The position numbers were made by a program, and so were the translations under genes. Below are positions 1-9,722 of a stretch of 40,752 nt of DNA, one piece after another. Position 1 is the first letter of the stretch. Each line of letters starts with the position of its first letter. The notes beneath the pieces are model-generated. The model was not told the origin of the DNA, made no database searches, and saw only the letters and a program-made list of their open reading frames with translations. The stretch is from positions 1 to 40,752 of the forward strand of contig JABSOI010000054.1 of NCBI GenBank assembly GCA_013216015.1, in the 5' to 3' direction. Source of the stretch: Alteromonadaceae bacterium. Its GTDB lineage: Bacteria; Pseudomonadota; Gammaproteobacteria; Enterobacterales; Alteromonadaceae.

Positions 1-76
1 GAGCTGCCATGTCGGCAACGCAGCTAGTGGTGATTTAGACCATTTGAAGATGATCACTTATTTAGTGCGATTGGTA
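1..76 (+). mobile_element. Small inverted-repeat element, family A, copy 1 (right part)
   Basis: The right-hand part of a short non-coding element, cut by the window edge. It ends in the terminal sequence TTAGTGCGATTGGTA. The same right end and body (GTCGGCAACGCAGCTA, then TGATCACTTA) recur near 781 and 18069. It has no coding capacity and is best described as a MITE-like repeat. It lies just downstream of the rpsO terminator. Confidence 0.7.
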
Positions 77-94
77 TAAGCTTTAATTTTAGAC

Positions 95-122
95 AAAAAA
101 AAGGAACCATCAGGTTCCTTTT
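95..122 (-). terminator. Intrinsic terminator of rpsO
   Basis: Perfect 8-bp stem (AAGGAACC / GGTTCCTT) with a 4-nt loop at 101-120. Read on the minus strand it is followed by a run of eight T. It lies 24 bp past the rpsO stop codon. A shorter T-run on the other side could give weak termination on the plus strand. Confidence 0.85.
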
Positions 123-145
123 ATATAAATTTGATTTAGCAAATC

Positions 146-415
146 TTAACGACGCAAACCTAATTTACCGATTAAAGAAGTATAACGTTCAACGTTCTTA
201 CCTTTTAAATAATCAAGTAATTTACGACGTTGACTAACCATGCGCAATAAACCACGACGCGAGTGATGATCATGGATGTGCTCTTTAAAGTGACCTTGAA
301 GGTGGTTGATTTGAGTAGTTAACAAAGCAACTTGTACTTCTGGTGAACCTGTATCACCTTCTTTTTGAGCATATTCTGCAACGATTGCAGCTTTTTCAGT
401 AACATTTAAAGACAT
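146..415 (-). CDS. rpsO: 30S ribosomal protein S15
   Basis: An 89-residue protein, the normal length for bacterial S15. It matches the family along its whole length, including the conserved [11 protein letters not shown] and [21 protein letters not shown] segments. S15 is a primary binder of the 16S rRNA central domain and starts platform assembly of the small subunit. The ATG is preceded by AAGGATAA with good spacing. It has its own promoter and terminator, so it is separated from the truB operon by about 370 bp. In related bacteria pnp usually follows rpsO; here the next 145 bp hold a terminator and a repeat instead, and anything further is outside the window. Confidence 0.97.
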   Translation of the reverse strand: MSLNVTEKAAIVAEYAQKEGDTGSPEVQVALLTTQINHLQGHFKEHIHDHHSRRGLLRMVSQRRKLLDYLKGKNVERYTSLIGKLGLRR

Positions 416-430
416 AAATTATCCTTTAGT

Positions 431-474
431 GTGAGGCCTTTACATTTATAAGGTAAAAGCTTAAGAAACCTCAC
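431..474 (-). promoter_or_regulatory. Structured 5' leader of rpsO (possible S15 autoregulatory site)
   Basis: The untranslated leader contains GTGAGG paired with CCTCAC and an inner CTTTAC / GTAAAAG pairing, forming a long imperfect hairpin just before the ribosome binding site. In E. coli, S15 binds its own leader RNA and traps the ribosome. A similar role here is inference from gene identity and position; the fold is seen directly. Confidence 0.45.
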
Positions 475-515
475 CATGCCAAACACTAATTCAGCGTTGA
501 TGACGAAGAGCGCGT

Positions 516-543
516 ATTCTAGCAGTAAAGTTTATGAATGCAA
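516..543 (-). promoter_or_regulatory. Predicted sigma-70 promoter for rpsO
   Basis: On the minus strand TTGCAT and TAGAAT are separated by 16 bp and followed by a GC-rich ACGCGCTC discriminator. Such a discriminator is typical of growth-rate-controlled ribosomal promoters. It gives a leader of about 95 nt before the rpsO start. Confidence 0.6.
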
Positions 544-618
544 CCTTATTTTTAGCTTACGCTGTTAAAACTGTTAGAACGTTTGAAAATACCCAATAAA
601 ACAGCCCTATTTTCCTTA

Positions 619-781
619 TACCAATTGTATTAAGTTAGTGGTCAGGGATCGATGAGGATAAATTTTCAAGAGCACAGTTTTTTTGCTTCAGACAAAAACT
701 AAGTACCGACATCCGTGTCGGCAACGCAGCTATTGGAAATTTAGACCATCGAGGGTGATCACTTACTTAGTACAATTGGTA
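619..781 (+). mobile_element. Small inverted-repeat element, family A, copy 2 (complete)
   Basis: A 163-bp element with imperfect terminal inverted repeats. The left end reads TACCAATTGTATTAAGTTAG; the right end, on the opposite strand, reads TACCAATTGTACTAAGTAAG. Its body shares long blocks with the copies at 1-76 and 17854-18069. It has no open reading frame. Its right end touches the stop codon of truB, so it is also the 3' flank of that operon. Confidence 0.75.
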
Positions 782-1735
782 TTACTCAGGTAAAACAACA
801 ATACGTTTCGGAGCAACTAATCCGCCATCATCAATAAAACCAACACCAATAAATTCTCGGTTCTCATCTTCAGCAGACTCCCCAATATAAACCTGCACTG
901 CTCCTTCAACCGGTGCATTTGCTGCTTGTACTGGATTACCATGACGTAAAAAGTTAGCCGACATATCATCAACATAAACAGAGGGCATACCATCTACTGC
1001 CGTATTCATTGGTAATAACAAAGGATCTAATAATTCTGACGGTGGAATATCTTGCGTCTTGGCTTGCTCCAGCAAATCTTCAATAAAAGCTAAAGTAACC
1101 ATTTTATCAGTTGGGTAATTACCAACAGCACTACGACGTAAATTCGCTACATGAGCACCACAACCAAGTAACTCTCCTAAATCGTCAACAATTGTTCGTA
1201 TGTAAGTGCCTTTAGAGACGTGAATATCCAAATCCACCTCATCACCTTCAAAGCGTAATAAATCAAGATTAAAAACAGTTATATCTCTTGATTCCCTCGG
1301 TACTTCAATACCATCACGAGCATATTTGTATAAAGGTTTCCCTTGATATTTCAACGCGGAATACATTGAAGGGACTTGTTTAGTCGTACCTCTGAAGCTG
1401 TCTAAAGCTTCATTGAGTTGCACAAGTGACACATCTACATTTTTTTCAGCAACAACTTCACCGTCTGCATCACTGGTAGTGGTTCGAATACCTAGTTTTG
1501 CGGTTACCTGATAAGTTTTATCAGTATCCAGTAAAAATTGAGAAAATTTTGTTCCTTCCCCCAAACAAATAGGTAACATACCCGTTGCTAATGGATCTAA
1601 AGCGCCGGTATGCCCCGCTTTTTGGGCGAAATAAATTCTTTTCACCGCTTGCAGCGCATGATTAGACGACATTTCGTAAGGCTTATCTAATAATAAAATA
1701 CCGTTGATCGCACGACCTTTTCTACGTTTTGCCAT
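782..1735 (-). CDS. truB: tRNA pseudouridine(55) synthase TruB
   Basis: A 317-residue protein, close to the 314 of E. coli TruB. It isomerises U55 in the T-loop of nearly all elongator tRNAs. The catalytic motif GALDPLATG is at residues 44-52, with Asp47 as nucleophile. The conserved [13 protein letters not shown] segment lies near the middle, and a PUA-like domain ends the protein. It is the last gene of the rimP-nusA-infB-rbfA-truB operon and starts 3 bp after the rbfA stop, so the two are translationally close. Its stop codon abuts a small inverted-repeat element and no hairpin terminator is visible in between. Confidence 0.97.
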   Translation of the reverse strand: MAKRRKGRAINGILLLDKPYEMSSNHALQAVKRIYFAQKAGHTGALDPLATGMLPICLGEGTKFSQFLLDTDKTYQVTAKLGIRTTTSDADGEVVAEKNVDVSLVQLNEALDSFRGTTKQVPSMYSALKYQGKPLYKYARDGIEVPRESRDITVFNLDLLRFEGDEVDLDIHVSKGTYIRTIVDDLGELLGCGAHVANLRRSAVGNYPTDKMVTLAFIEDLLEQAKTQDIPPSELLDPLLLPMNTAVDGMPSVYVDDMSANFLRHGNPVQAANAPVEGAVQVYIGESAEDENREFIGVGFIDDGGLVAPKRIVVLPE

Positions 1736-1738
1736 TAA

Positions 1739-2185
1739 CTAATTTTCCTCTGCCCCATCACTTTGTTCGTTACTTTTTTCAGGGTTGTTCTCATCACTGG
1801 ATTCATCACTAATTTCATCGTCCAAGTGTTTATCACTGGCAACGGCATTATCTACCAAAGCACTCATACGAACACCTTCAGCCATAGACTTATCATAAAC
1901 AAAACGCAAATTAGGCATAATTCGTGCTCTTAAACTTTTAGCTAATAACGAACGAATAAAACCGGCCGCATCATTTAAAACTTCTATAGAGCTATCAATT
2001 TCAGTTTGCTCATTAGTAAAAAAAGTGACAAATATTTTTGCATACGCAAGATCCCGGGTCACTTCAACAGCTGAAACAGTAGTCATGCTCAAACGCGGGT
2101 CTTTAACTTCGCGCATTAAAATAACAGCGATTTCTTTTTGAATTTGCTGACCTACTCGATCAGTTCTAGCATATTCTCTTGCCAT
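1739..2185 (-). CDS. rbfA: 30S ribosome-binding factor RbfA
   Basis: A 148-residue protein with a KH-like fold. It begins with the typical sequence of R-x-x-R-V-x-x-x-I-Q-K-E-I and has LRFVYDKS in the second half. RbfA binds the immature 30S subunit near the 5' end of 16S rRNA and acts in late maturation and cold adaptation. It is about 15 residues longer than E. coli RbfA; the extra length is a C-terminal tail dominated by Asp, Glu, Ser and Asn. It sits between infB and truB in the canonical order. A terminator-like hairpin lies in the 72-bp gap after infB, so it may depend on partial read-through. Confidence 0.96.
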   Translation of the reverse strand: MAREYARTDRVGQQIQKEIAVILMREVKDPRLSMTTVSAVEVTRDLAYAKIFVTFFTNEQTEIDSSIEVLNDAAGFIRSLLAKSLRARIMPNLRFVYDKSMAEGVRMSALVDNAVASDKHLDDEISDESSDENNPEKSNEQSDGAEEN

Positions 2186-2204
2186 TGATAATTCCTCACA
2201 TTAA

Positions 2205-2231
2205 TAAAAAAAGGCTAATACAAGATTAGCC
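2205..2231 (-). terminator. Terminator-like hairpin between infB and rbfA
   Basis: GGCTAAT / ATTAGCC stem (2213-2219 with 2225-2231) and a 5-nt loop, followed on the minus strand by seven or eight T. By form it is an intrinsic terminator, but it lies inside an otherwise continuous operon. It probably works as a partial terminator that lowers rbfA-truB expression relative to infB. Confidence 0.7.
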
Positions 2232-2257
2232 TTTTTCATGGTCGACCATTTAAAATC

Positions 2258-4963
2258 TTAAAGCGTGCGTTGTACTTCTACAATTTCAAATACTTCGATT
2301 TGATCGCCAACTCTTACATCATTATAGTTCTTCACGCCGATACCACATTCAATACCGTTACGAACTTCCTGTACATCATCTTTAAATCGACGTAACGATT
2401 CAAGTTCACCTTCGTAAATAACCACATTTTCACGTAATACACGGATAGGTTGACTGCGTTTAATAATACCTTCAGTAACCATACAACCCGCAATCGCACC
2501 AATTTTCGGCGATTTAAACACATCACGTACTTGAGCAAGACCAATAATTTCTTGTTTAAACTCTGGCGCAAGCATACCGCTCATTGCCTGTTTAACTTCA
2601 TCAATCAAGCTGTAAATAACGCTGTAATAACGTAAATCTATTTTTTCCGATTCAATCACTTGACGCGCTGCAACATCGGCACGAACATTAAAACCAACAA
2701 CAATTGCATTGGAAGCTGCCGCAAGCGTAGCATCTGTTTCGGTAATACCGCCAACACCAGAGCCAATAATATTCACTTTCACTTCATCAGTAGAAAGCTT
2801 AGTTAATGAATCAGAAATTGCTTCCAACGACCCTTGTACATCAGACTTAAGTACCACGTTAACTTCAGAAATTTCACCTGCAGCCATGTTGGCAAACATG
2901 TTTTCAAGTTTAGATTTCTGTTGACGAGCTAGTTTAATATCACGGTATTTCCCTTGACGGAATAAAGAAACTTCACGTGCTTTTTTCTCATCCTTAACAA
3001 CGGTAGCTTCGTCGCCAGCTAAAGGTACGCCACTTAAACCAATAATTTCAACCGGAATTGAAGGACCTGCTGAACTGATAGTTATACCATTTTCATCACG
3101 CATAGCACGAACACGGCCATACTCAAGTCCACAAAGCACTATATCACCTTGCTTCAACGTACCTTCTTGAACAAGTACCGTTGCAACCGGACCACGTCCT
3201 TTATCAAGTTTAGATTCAATTACAACCCCATTTGCCATTTTATCAACAACAGCAGTAAGCTCTAGAACTTCAGCCTGCAATAATATCGCATCTAATAATT
3301 CTTCAATACCTAAACCAGTTTTAGCAGAAACATGAACAAATTGAACATCCCCACCCCATTCTTCTGAAAGAACATCGTGTTGCGATAATTCACTTTTAAC
3401 ACGATCAGGATCGGCCGTTTCTTTATCCATTTTGTTAACAGCAATAATAATTGGCACTGCAGATGCTTTTGCATGCTGAATTGCTTCAACTGTCTGTGGC
3501 ATCACACCATCGTCAGCTGCAACAACAATAATAACAATATCTGTCGCTTTAGCACCACGTGCACGCATTGCTGTAAATGCAGCATGGCCCGGAGTATCAA
3601 GGAATGAGACCATGCCATTATTTGTTTCTACATGATAAGCACCAATGTGCTGAGTAATACCACCCGCTTCACCATCAGCAACTTTTGCTTCACGAATATA
3701 ATCAAGTAATGAGGTTTTACCATGGTCAACATGACCCATAATAGTTACCACTGGAGCACGTGTTACCGCCTCGCCTGTAACATCACGGTCTGAAAGTACA
3801 GCTACTTCAAGAGCATTTTCATTGACTAAAACAACGTTATAACCCATTTCTTCTGACACTAGAGCAGCAGTTTCCTGGTCAATCACCTGATTTATGGTTG
3901 CCATTGCACCCATTTTAAACATGACTTTAACAACTTCAGCGCCTTTTTTAGCCATTTTATTAGCTAATTCGGCTACTGAAATAGTTTCGCCAATGCGTAT
4001 GTCCTGTACTTTTGTTTCAACCGGTTTGGTAAAACCATGCTGTAGACTTTCTGGTGCAGATAAACCACGTTTCCCTCTGTTTTTACCTTTACCACGGGAA
4101 AATCTATCGTTACGGTCTTGAGGCCCTTTTTTCTTACGTCGTGAACGTCGACCTTCATCTTGAGCATCTTTTTTATCTTCAGCTTCTTGTGCATAAGTTG
4201 AAGAGGTTAAATGAACAACTTCTTTTTCTTTGGCTTTTCGCTCAGATTCCTGCACTTTCCAGCGGCCTTCATTTTCTTCCGCTAGTAATCTCGCAGCTTC
4301 TGCTGACTCTTTCGCTTCAGCTTCAATTTTAGCCGCAATTTCAGCTTCTTGCTGTAAACGAAGTCGTTTAGCTTCTGCAGATTCTTCAATTTTAATTGGT
4401 GCAGGCTCCGCCGGCACATTTTTTATATCTTTCGCTTTAGAAATTGCCGCTTCTTTAGCTTTAAGAGCTGATTCTTCTTTGAATTGCTCTTTACGTGCCG
4501 CATCTGCGGCTGCTTTTGCCGTTGCTTCAGCTTCTGCTGCAAGCTTAGCTTTAGCATCAGCTTCAACTTTAGCTTTAGCCGCCAATTCAGCTTCAACAAC
4601 TGCATTTGCTTCGGCTTCAGCCGCAGCTTTTTGCTCTGCTGCTGCCTGTTCTTGTTCTTCAAGCTCACTACGTTTTACGTAAGTACGCTTTTTACGAACT
4701 TCAACTTGCACAGACTTGGCTTTACTACCGTGACCAAGTACCAAAGTTGACTTAGTTTTACGGTTTAGTGTCATTTTGCTAGATTTAGCACTAGCATCAC
4801 CACCATGTTGTTTCTTTAAATGTATCAACAAGGTTTCTTTTTCTTCTTGCGTAACTGAATCAGTAACCGATTTTTTAACGCCAGAATCAGCCAATTGGCT
4901 AATCAAACGTTCGACCGGTGTTCCGATTTCTTTGGCAAGTTGTTCTACTGTTACGTTTGCCAT
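2258..4963 (-). CDS. infB: Translation initiation factor IF-2
   Basis: A 901-residue GTPase that places initiator tRNA on the 30S subunit and promotes subunit joining. Order of parts: a small N-terminal IF2-N domain (1-50), a long Ala/Lys/Glu-rich linker (about 105-290) with a basic RRSRRKKK patch, a second IF2-N-like region (about 320-385), and the G domain from about residue 405. The G domain shows GHVDHGKT (G1), DTPGH (G3), NKMD (G4) and SAK (G5). Domains II to IV follow with the conserved VQGSLEAI and SGVGGI motifs. Length is typical of gammaproteobacterial IF-2. It starts 23 bp after nusA. Confidence 0.98.
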   Translation of the reverse strand: MANVTVEQLAKEIGTPVERLISQLADSGVKKSVTDSVTQEEKETLLIHLKKQHGGDASAKSSKMTLNRKTKSTLVLGHGSKAKSVQVEVRKKRTYVKRSELEEQEQAAAEQKAAAEAEANAVVEAELAAKAKVEADAKAKLAAEAEATAKAAADAARKEQFKEESALKAKEAAISKAKDIKNVPAEPAPIKIEESAEAKRLRLQQEAEIAAKIEAEAKESAEAARLLAEENEGRWKVQESERKAKEKEVVHLTSSTYAQEAEDKKDAQDEGRRSRRKKKGPQDRNDRFSRGKGKNRGKRGLSAPESLQHGFTKPVETKVQDIRIGETISVAELANKMAKKGAEVVKVMFKMGAMATINQVIDQETAALVSEEMGYNVVLVNENALEVAVLSDRDVTGEAVTRAPVVTIMGHVDHGKTSLLDYIREAKVADGEAGGITQHIGAYHVETNNGMVSFLDTPGHAAFTAMRARGAKATDIVIIVVAADDGVMPQTVEAIQHAKASAVPIIIAVNKMDKETADPDRVKSELSQHDVLSEEWGGDVQFVHVSAKTGLGIEELLDAILLQAEVLELTAVVDKMANGVVIESKLDKGRGPVATVLVQEGTLKQGDIVLCGLEYGRVRAMRDENGITISSAGPSIPVEIIGLSGVPLAGDEATVVKDEKKAREVSLFRQGKYRDIKLARQQKSKLENMFANMAAGEISEVNVVLKSDVQGSLEAISDSLTKLSTDEVKVNIIGSGVGGITETDATLAAASNAIVVGFNVRADVAARQVIESEKIDLRYYSVIYSLIDEVKQAMSGMLAPEFKQEIIGLAQVRDVFKSPKIGAIAGCMVTEGIIKRSQPIRVLRENVVIYEGELESLRRFKDDVQEVRNGIECGIGVKNYNDVRVGDQIEVFEIVEVQRTL

Positions 4964-4986
4964 CTATAATTTTCTCCCGGCGCTAA

Positions 4987-6480
4987 TTATTCTTCGTTAA
5001 ACCAACAGATGTTACGAGCAGCCATAATAAGCTCACCTGCTTTGGTTTCATCTAAATCTTCAATATCTGAAATTTCATCAACACCCTGTTCAGCAAGATC
5101 CTCAAGAGTAACAACACCCCTGCTTGCTAATACATAAGCAAGATGTCTTTCTAAACCTTCAAGGTCAAGTAAATCTTGCGCTGGCTCTGAAGCTTCAAGA
5201 GTTTCTTCGTTTGCTAATGCTGCAGTAGTAATTGCAGCTTTAGCACGTTCACGTAACTCTTCAACCATATCTTCATCCAGACCATCAATTTCCAGCATTT
5301 CAGAAACTGGCACATATGCTATCTCTTCTAAAGAAGTAAAACCTTCTTCAGCAAGCATTGTGGCAAAGTCTTCATCTAAATCTAATTTATCGATAAACAA
5401 TGTTAAGACTTTATCATTTTCTGCCTGATGCTTTTCATTCATATCAGACACTGTCATTACATTCAATTCCCAGCCAGTTAACTGACTGGCAAGACGAATG
5501 TTTTGACCACTGCGACCAATTGCCATAGCTAAGTTACCTTCTTCAACAGCAATATCCATGGTGTTTTTATCTTCATCAACTATGATAGAAGCAACTTCCG
5601 CAGGAGACATGGCATTGATAACATATTGTGCAGGGTTGTCATCATAAAGCACAATATCAACACGCTCGCCACCTAACTCAGTTGATACAGCCTGTACGCG
5701 AGAACCTCGCATACCAACACAAGCACCAACAGGGTCAATACGACGGTCATTACTTTTTACAGAAATTTTCGCACGTGAACCAGGATCGCGAGCTGCGCCC
5801 TTGATTTCCAACATTTCTTCGCCAATTTCCGGTACTTCTACACGAAATAATTCAATGAGCATTTCAGGTTTAGTACGACTGACAAATAACTGTGCGCCAC
5901 GTGCCTCTGGTTTAATTTCATACAACAAACCACGAATTCGATCACCTGGACGGAAAGTTTCACGTGGTAACATATCATCACGGTACACAACAGCTTCAGC
6001 ATTATTCCCTAAATCTAAAATAATACTTTCACGATTCGCTTTTTTAACAACACCGGTAATCAACTCACCAATTTGATCCTGATAAGCGTCAACCACTAAA
6101 GCACGTTCCGCTTCTCTGATTTTTTGAATAATAACTTGTTTAGCTGTTTGTGTAGTAACACGGTCAAAAGTTACTGATTCAATTTGCTCTTCAACATAAT
6201 CGCCCAGTTGTAACTCAGCTGCATCATATTGCGCCGCTGACAAACTCATTTCTGCGTATGGATTTCCCATTTCAGCATCATCTTCGACAATCAACCAACG
6301 ACGGAAAGTTTCAAACTCACCAGAAGTTCGGTCAATACAAACACGAACAACAATGTCACCATCATATTTTTTCTTCGTTGCAGTTTCTAAAGCAGTTTCC
6401 ATTGCTTCAAAAATGCTCTCCCGGGGCAATGCCTTTTCATTAGAAACGGCATCTACAACTAGTAATATCTCTTTACTCAT
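4987..6480 (-). CDS. nusA: Transcription termination/antitermination factor NusA
   Basis: A 497-residue RNA polymerase-binding factor that modulates pausing, termination and rRNA antitermination. Parts in order: N-terminal polymerase-binding domain (1-125), S1 domain (about 135-200), tandem KH domains (about 230-345, with [12 protein letters not shown] and [12 protein letters not shown]), and two acidic C-terminal repeats (about 365-430 and 440-497), as in E. coli. The operon position between rimP and infB is canonical. The gap to rimP is unusually long (147 bp) and filled by an inverted repeat. Confidence 0.98.
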   Translation of the reverse strand: MSKEILLVVDAVSNEKALPRESIFEAMETALETATKKKYDGDIVVRVCIDRTSGEFETFRRWLIVEDDAEMGNPYAEMSLSAAQYDAAELQLGDYVEEQIESVTFDRVTTQTAKQVIIQKIREAERALVVDAYQDQIGELITGVVKKANRESIILDLGNNAEAVVYRDDMLPRETFRPGDRIRGLLYEIKPEARGAQLFVSRTKPEMLIELFRVEVPEIGEEMLEIKGAARDPGSRAKISVKSNDRRIDPVGACVGMRGSRVQAVSTELGGERVDIVLYDDNPAQYVINAMSPAEVASIIVDEDKNTMDIAVEEGNLAMAIGRSGQNIRLASQLTGWELNVMTVSDMNEKHQAENDKVLTLFIDKLDLDEDFATMLAEEGFTSLEEIAYVPVSEMLEIDGLDEDMVEELRERAKAAITTAALANEETLEASEPAQDLLDLEGLERHLAYVLASRGVVTLEDLAEQGVDEISDIEDLDETKAGELIMAARNICWFNEE

Positions 6481-6537
6481 GCTACCTAGCCTTTGTTAAT
6501 CATTATTTTTAAAACTTTACAATTCTTTGTTTGTCCC

Positions 6538-6615
6538 AAATGATTTGGAAATACAGCTTCAGAGCTCAGCACCGATAGCTTCTTCTCTGGTTAAACCTGC
6601 ATTTCCAAGTCGTTT
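6538..6615 (-). repeat. Inverted repeat between rimP and nusA
   Basis: Two 20-bp arms (6538-6557 and 6596-6615) pair at 16 of 20 positions around the shared core ATTTCCAA. The 38-bp centre can fold further. In the mRNA this is a stable hairpin between two operon genes. It has no T-run, so it is not a standard terminator. It could be a small inserted repeat, an RNA-processing site or a regulatory structure; sequence alone does not decide. Confidence 0.5.
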
Positions 6616-6627
6616 GAATACACTTTT

Positions 6628-7092
6628 TTACTTCTTATCAAAGTTGTAAACAAGATTTGCTTTATCTACATTACTCATCATCAGTTCATAGTCCTGACCA
6701 TCAACCGTTACTACCAAGGTATCATTCTCAATAGCTTCTAATTTACCTTTAAATTTTCGACGACCGTTTAATGGTATCGCTAACTTAACGTTTACTGTTT
6801 CCCCAACCACCTCTTGAAAATGCGCCATTTCAAATAATGGACGATCTAAGCCGGCTGAAGAAACTTCAAGGTTGTATTCTGTACTGATAGGATCTTCAAC
6901 ATCTAAAATAGCACCCACTTGGCGACTAACTTCTGCACAATCATCAACGTCTATGCCGTTTTCGTGTTCAATAAACAAACGTAAAACTGAATGATTCCCC
7001 GCACTGATAAATTCACAGCCAAGTAGTGTCTTGCCTGTTTCTTCAACTGCTGGTCGTAGCATTTCAGTTAATTTTTGTTCAAATTTAGCCAA
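6628..7092 (-). CDS. rimP: Ribosome maturation factor RimP
   Basis: A 154-residue protein needed for 30S maturation. It shows the family segments DCAEVSRQVGAILDVEDPI and YNLEVSSAGLDRPLF and the C-terminal KANLV. The start chosen is TTG at 7092: it has GGAG seven bases upstream and gives the family-typical N-terminus (LAKFEQKLTEML, compare STLEQKLTEM in E. coli). An upstream in-frame start at 7128 would add 12 unconserved residues and overlap the terminator stem. It heads the nusA operon, as in E. coli. After its TAA the same frame stays open for 22 more codons. Confidence 0.95.
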   Translation of the reverse strand: MAKFEQKLTEMLRPAVEETGKTLLGCEFISAGNHSVLRLFIEHENGIDVDDCAEVSRQVGAILDVEDPISTEYNLEVSSAGLDRPLFEMAHFQEVVGETVNVKLAIPLNGRRKFKGKLEAIENDTLVVTVDGQDYELMMSNVDKANLVYNFDKK

Positions 7093-7126
7093 TCGTTTTC
7101 TCCAATAAATATTCAATGTCAGGTAC

Positions 7127-7146
7127 AAAAAAAGGGCGTAAAGCCC
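7127..7146 (-). terminator. Leader terminator upstream of rimP
   Basis: On the minus strand GGGC-TTTAC-GCCC is followed by seven T, ending 35 bp before the rimP start. A 12-bp palindrome (AGCGGATCCGCT, 7147-7158) directly precedes it. It may end an upstream transcript or, if a promoter lies at about 7160-7255, act as an attenuator for the nusA operon, as known for the E. coli leader. Confidence 0.65.
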
Positions 7147-7256
7147 AGCGGATCCGCTTGCTGTAATTTTTACATAATATTTTCAAGTTAATTTAACTGC
7201 CTACAATTAACTTTTACGCAATTTTCAACTGTTACGTAATTTAAAATAGCACATAC

Positions 7257-7281
7257 AAAAAAGCCCCATCACACGGGGCTT
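7257..7281 (-). terminator. Intrinsic terminator, minus strand
   Basis: Perfect 7-bp stem AAGCCCC / GGGGCTT with a 7-nt loop, followed on the minus strand by six T. No gene is recognised on the minus strand just upstream (7282-7700), so it is either an orphan left by rearrangement or ends an unrecognised transcript. Confidence 0.7.
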
Positions 7282-7707
7282 GTTTCACTGACCCCATTGT
7301 GTTTGTCAATTGATGTAAAAACTTAATTAAGGCAATGAACTCTAACTAAAGAACCAGCCATCAATTGAACATGTATAACAAGAATCAAATTTTATTTACT
7401 TTATAAAAATTAAAGATGAACAAATTCTCATCAACTAATTTCATCAAGAATAAAGTAACTAATATCTGTCAGTGACATCTTGCTATATTTAAGCTGCGCG
7501 AATTATATAGCTACAAATACATAATCGCAAGTCTAATTAAAACTAAACAGTCAAAACCCTAACAAATAACATATAATTAATTGACTGAAGTATTTTATTC
7601 ACTAATTATTAAACTATTGAATTACAGCTGGTTAGCAAAGTAATAATCATGATATAACATTGGGTATGGTTTGTATCCCTTGTACAGTTGAGGCGGCTAA
7701 GTTTTTT
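7282..7707. other. AT-rich gap without recognised gene
   Basis: About 425 bp between the orphan terminator and the GGDEF/EAL gene. It is very AT-rich with no convincing coding frame on either strand and no tRNA cloverleaf, although many relatives carry tRNA and secG genes upstream of rimP. It presumably holds the promoter of the plus-strand gene. A short inverted pair around TCAATTGATG (about 7306 and 7361) is the only structure seen. Confidence 0.5.
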
Positions 7708-9612
7708 ATGTATTCATATTTTCAATTATTAATTCGTAATACCTTGTTGGGTTTAGCCTTTTGTATAGGTATAACAATAATAGTCTTTATTACTGCCTCT
7801 GATTATCTGAAACAGAAACAAACAGAACACAGGCAACTCATCTATTTCGTGATTTCCAATATTGTAGATCAGCGAACAATTAACGATAATTCGACGACTA
7901 ATATTTCAACTACTAATATGTCGACTACTCAAAATAAAAATACAAACTACTTAAAAGAAGTAGAATTATTTGCTGAAACAATAAATAAAAATGACAAGTA
8001 TAATTTATTGTCCATATCCAATGCAGCTAATGAAACCATTTTCAATTATGACAACTATCTTGACCACAGCTACCTTGACCCAAAAAAAAAGCGCTTCCAA
8101 TTTTATTTTATAAACCCAAAGCCAATATCAACTTTACTCACAACACCACGAATAACGATAAAATTTCAATTAAATTCTCATACTGAAAGTATTTTTATAT
8201 TACAATTTCTTACCCTGATATTCACCTGTACCTGTGTATTTATCATTATTGCCAGTTATTCAAGCTTTCGCAGATACAAAATACTATTTTCAGGTGTAAC
8301 CCAACAAATAACTAAAAATACTGCTCTGCAAAGTCTGCATCACAATGCCTCTTCCCCTGAGCAGGTAATTCATATTGAACCTCTTACTCAACTAGATAAC
8401 CGTAGCCGTTTTGTACAATTTTTTGAGAATAATGTTATACAGGGTTCATTAATTAATTTTGGTGTATTAACCATTACCCGCTGCTCTGAACTACCAACAA
8501 TTAACCAGATACACGGACACCATGAAGGAGACAATTACATCCTTAAAGTGGCTGAAATAATGAAAGCAACCATAGAAAAATACCCTTCAGGGCAATTGTT
8601 TCGCCTAAACAATTCTGATTTTGCTTCCATCATTCCAAACGTTAACTTAAAAGAAGCAGAACATTTTGCTCAAGAATTAACTAAAAAATTCAACAAATAT
8701 CAACAAGATTCAGCCTTAGATTCTATTGCTTATACCGGCCTGGTGTATTTCGATAAAAGCAGCCCTTTAGGGGAGTTACTGGCATTGGCTGATACAGGGA
8801 TCAGTATTGCACAAACTAAACATATCAATGCCTGGTATTCTCAAAAGGATATTGATATTTTGCAAAATAAAAACGCCAGTATTGGAAATCAAAATTGGCG
8901 ACAGGAAATTGATAGTGTAATTGAAAATCAGCGAATTAACCTGTTGGTTCAGCGCATTGAACCTAATACCGGTAACAATAAAGTATATGATGAAATAATT
9001 GCCCGTTTTCTAAATTCTAATAACGAAATGTTACCAACAGCTTCCTTTATAGCTATGGCAGAAAAATTAGATAAAATTGTCGCTATCGATAAATTAATTA
9101 TTGAAACTGCAATTGACATAATTACCGATAAAAACACACTTAACCACAGTTATGGCATCACTATTAATTCTCGCAGTATCCATGACGACCACTTTTTAAT
9201 TTGGTTAGAGAGACGTTTGCTACGTGATACAAATATTCCCCTCAAATTAATATTTGAAATAACTGAAGACGGCCTACAGCAAAATTTAAAAACAAGTAAA
9301 CGATTTATCGATATGATCTATCGCGTCGGATCTCGACTAACGGTTAAAAGTTTTGGCGTAGGCTTAACCTCATTCAAATTTTTCAGAGATTTAAAACCTG
9401 ATTTCATCAAAATTGACAGCACATATACCCGAGATATTGATGAAGACAAAAACAATCAATACTTCCTGCGTTTGATGGTTGACCTTGCTCATAGATTAAG
9501 CATACAAGTATTGGCTGAAGGTGTAGAAAATAAGCAAGAAAAATCAACATTAGAAAAATTATTTATTGATGGGTGCCAAGGGTTTTATATTGGAAAACCT
9601 GAAGGTTTGTAA
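7708..9612 (+). CDS. Membrane GGDEF/EAL-domain protein with degenerate active sites
   Basis: A 634-residue inner-membrane protein. A transmembrane helix at about 8-30 and another at about 161-185 bracket a periplasmic region; a GGDEF-like domain (about 225-385) and an EAL-like domain (about 400-630) follow. The GGDEF signature is replaced by LNNSDF and the EAL motif by YDEI, so cyclase activity is unlikely and phosphodiesterase activity doubtful. The protein may instead bind c-di-GMP or act as an adaptor, like CsrD, which has the same overall plan; that assignment is not certain. ATG 7708 was chosen because it gives a typical membrane N-terminus; upstream in-frame starts at 7660 and 7666 remain possible. 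The periplasmic part holds three 5-residue repeats rich in Ser/Thr/Asn. Confidence 0.8.
   Translation: MYSYFQLLIRNTLLGLAFCIGITIIVFITASDYLKQKQTEHRQLIYFVISNIVDQRTINDNSTTNISTTNMSTTQNKNTNYLKEVELFAETINKNDKYNLLSISNAANETIFNYDNYLDHSYLDPKKKRFQFYFINPKPISTLLTTPRITIKFQLNSHTESIFILQFLTLIFTCTCVFIIIASYSSFRRYKILFSGVTQQITKNTALQSLHHNASSPEQVIHIEPLTQLDNRSRFVQFFENNVIQGSLINFGVLTITRCSELPTINQIHGHHEGDNYILKVAEIMKATIEKYPSGQLFRLNNSDFASIIPNVNLKEAEHFAQELTKKFNKYQQDSALDSIAYTGLVYFDKSSPLGELLALADTGISIAQTKHINAWYSQKDIDILQNKNASIGNQNWRQEIDSVIENQRINLLVQRIEPNTGNNKVYDEIIARFLNSNNEMLPTASFIAMAEKLDKIVAIDKLIIETAIDIITDKNTLNHSYGITINSRSIHDDHFLIWLERRLLRDTNIPLKLIFEITEDGLQQNLKTSKRFIDMIYRVGSRLTVKSFGVGLTSFKFFRDLKPDFIKIDSTYTRDIDEDKNNQYFLRLMVDLAHRLSIQVLAEGVENKQEKSTLEKLFIDGCQGFYIGKPEGL
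7891..7935 (+). repeat. 15-bp in-frame tandem repeat in the GGDEF/EAL gene
   Basis: Three adjacent 15-bp units encode STTNI, STTNM and STTQN in the predicted periplasmic loop. Confidence 0.7.
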
Positions 9613-9722
9613 TACCCGAACATTTCGGCCAAACAATTCATAGTTTTTTACTGATTTACAAATAAATTGGGTATAAAAAGTTAATTATTTATAAAAAAAA
9701 TAATAACCTTACAACAGACCAG

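Noticed and set aside
2238-2249. 12-bp palindrome ATGGTCGACCAT after infB
   Set aside because: A single short palindrome without repetition or context; likely chance or part of the adjacent terminator region.
4230-4682. 150-codon plus-strand open frame rich in Ala and Ser
   Set aside because: It is antisense to the repetitive Ala/Lys/Glu linker of infB; the low-complexity composition keeps the opposite frame open. No start signal or homology.
9608-9680. Possible further inverted-repeat element (TAATACCC...GGGTATAA)
   Set aside because: Only about 8 bp pair at the ends and the interior shares nothing with family C; too weak to call.
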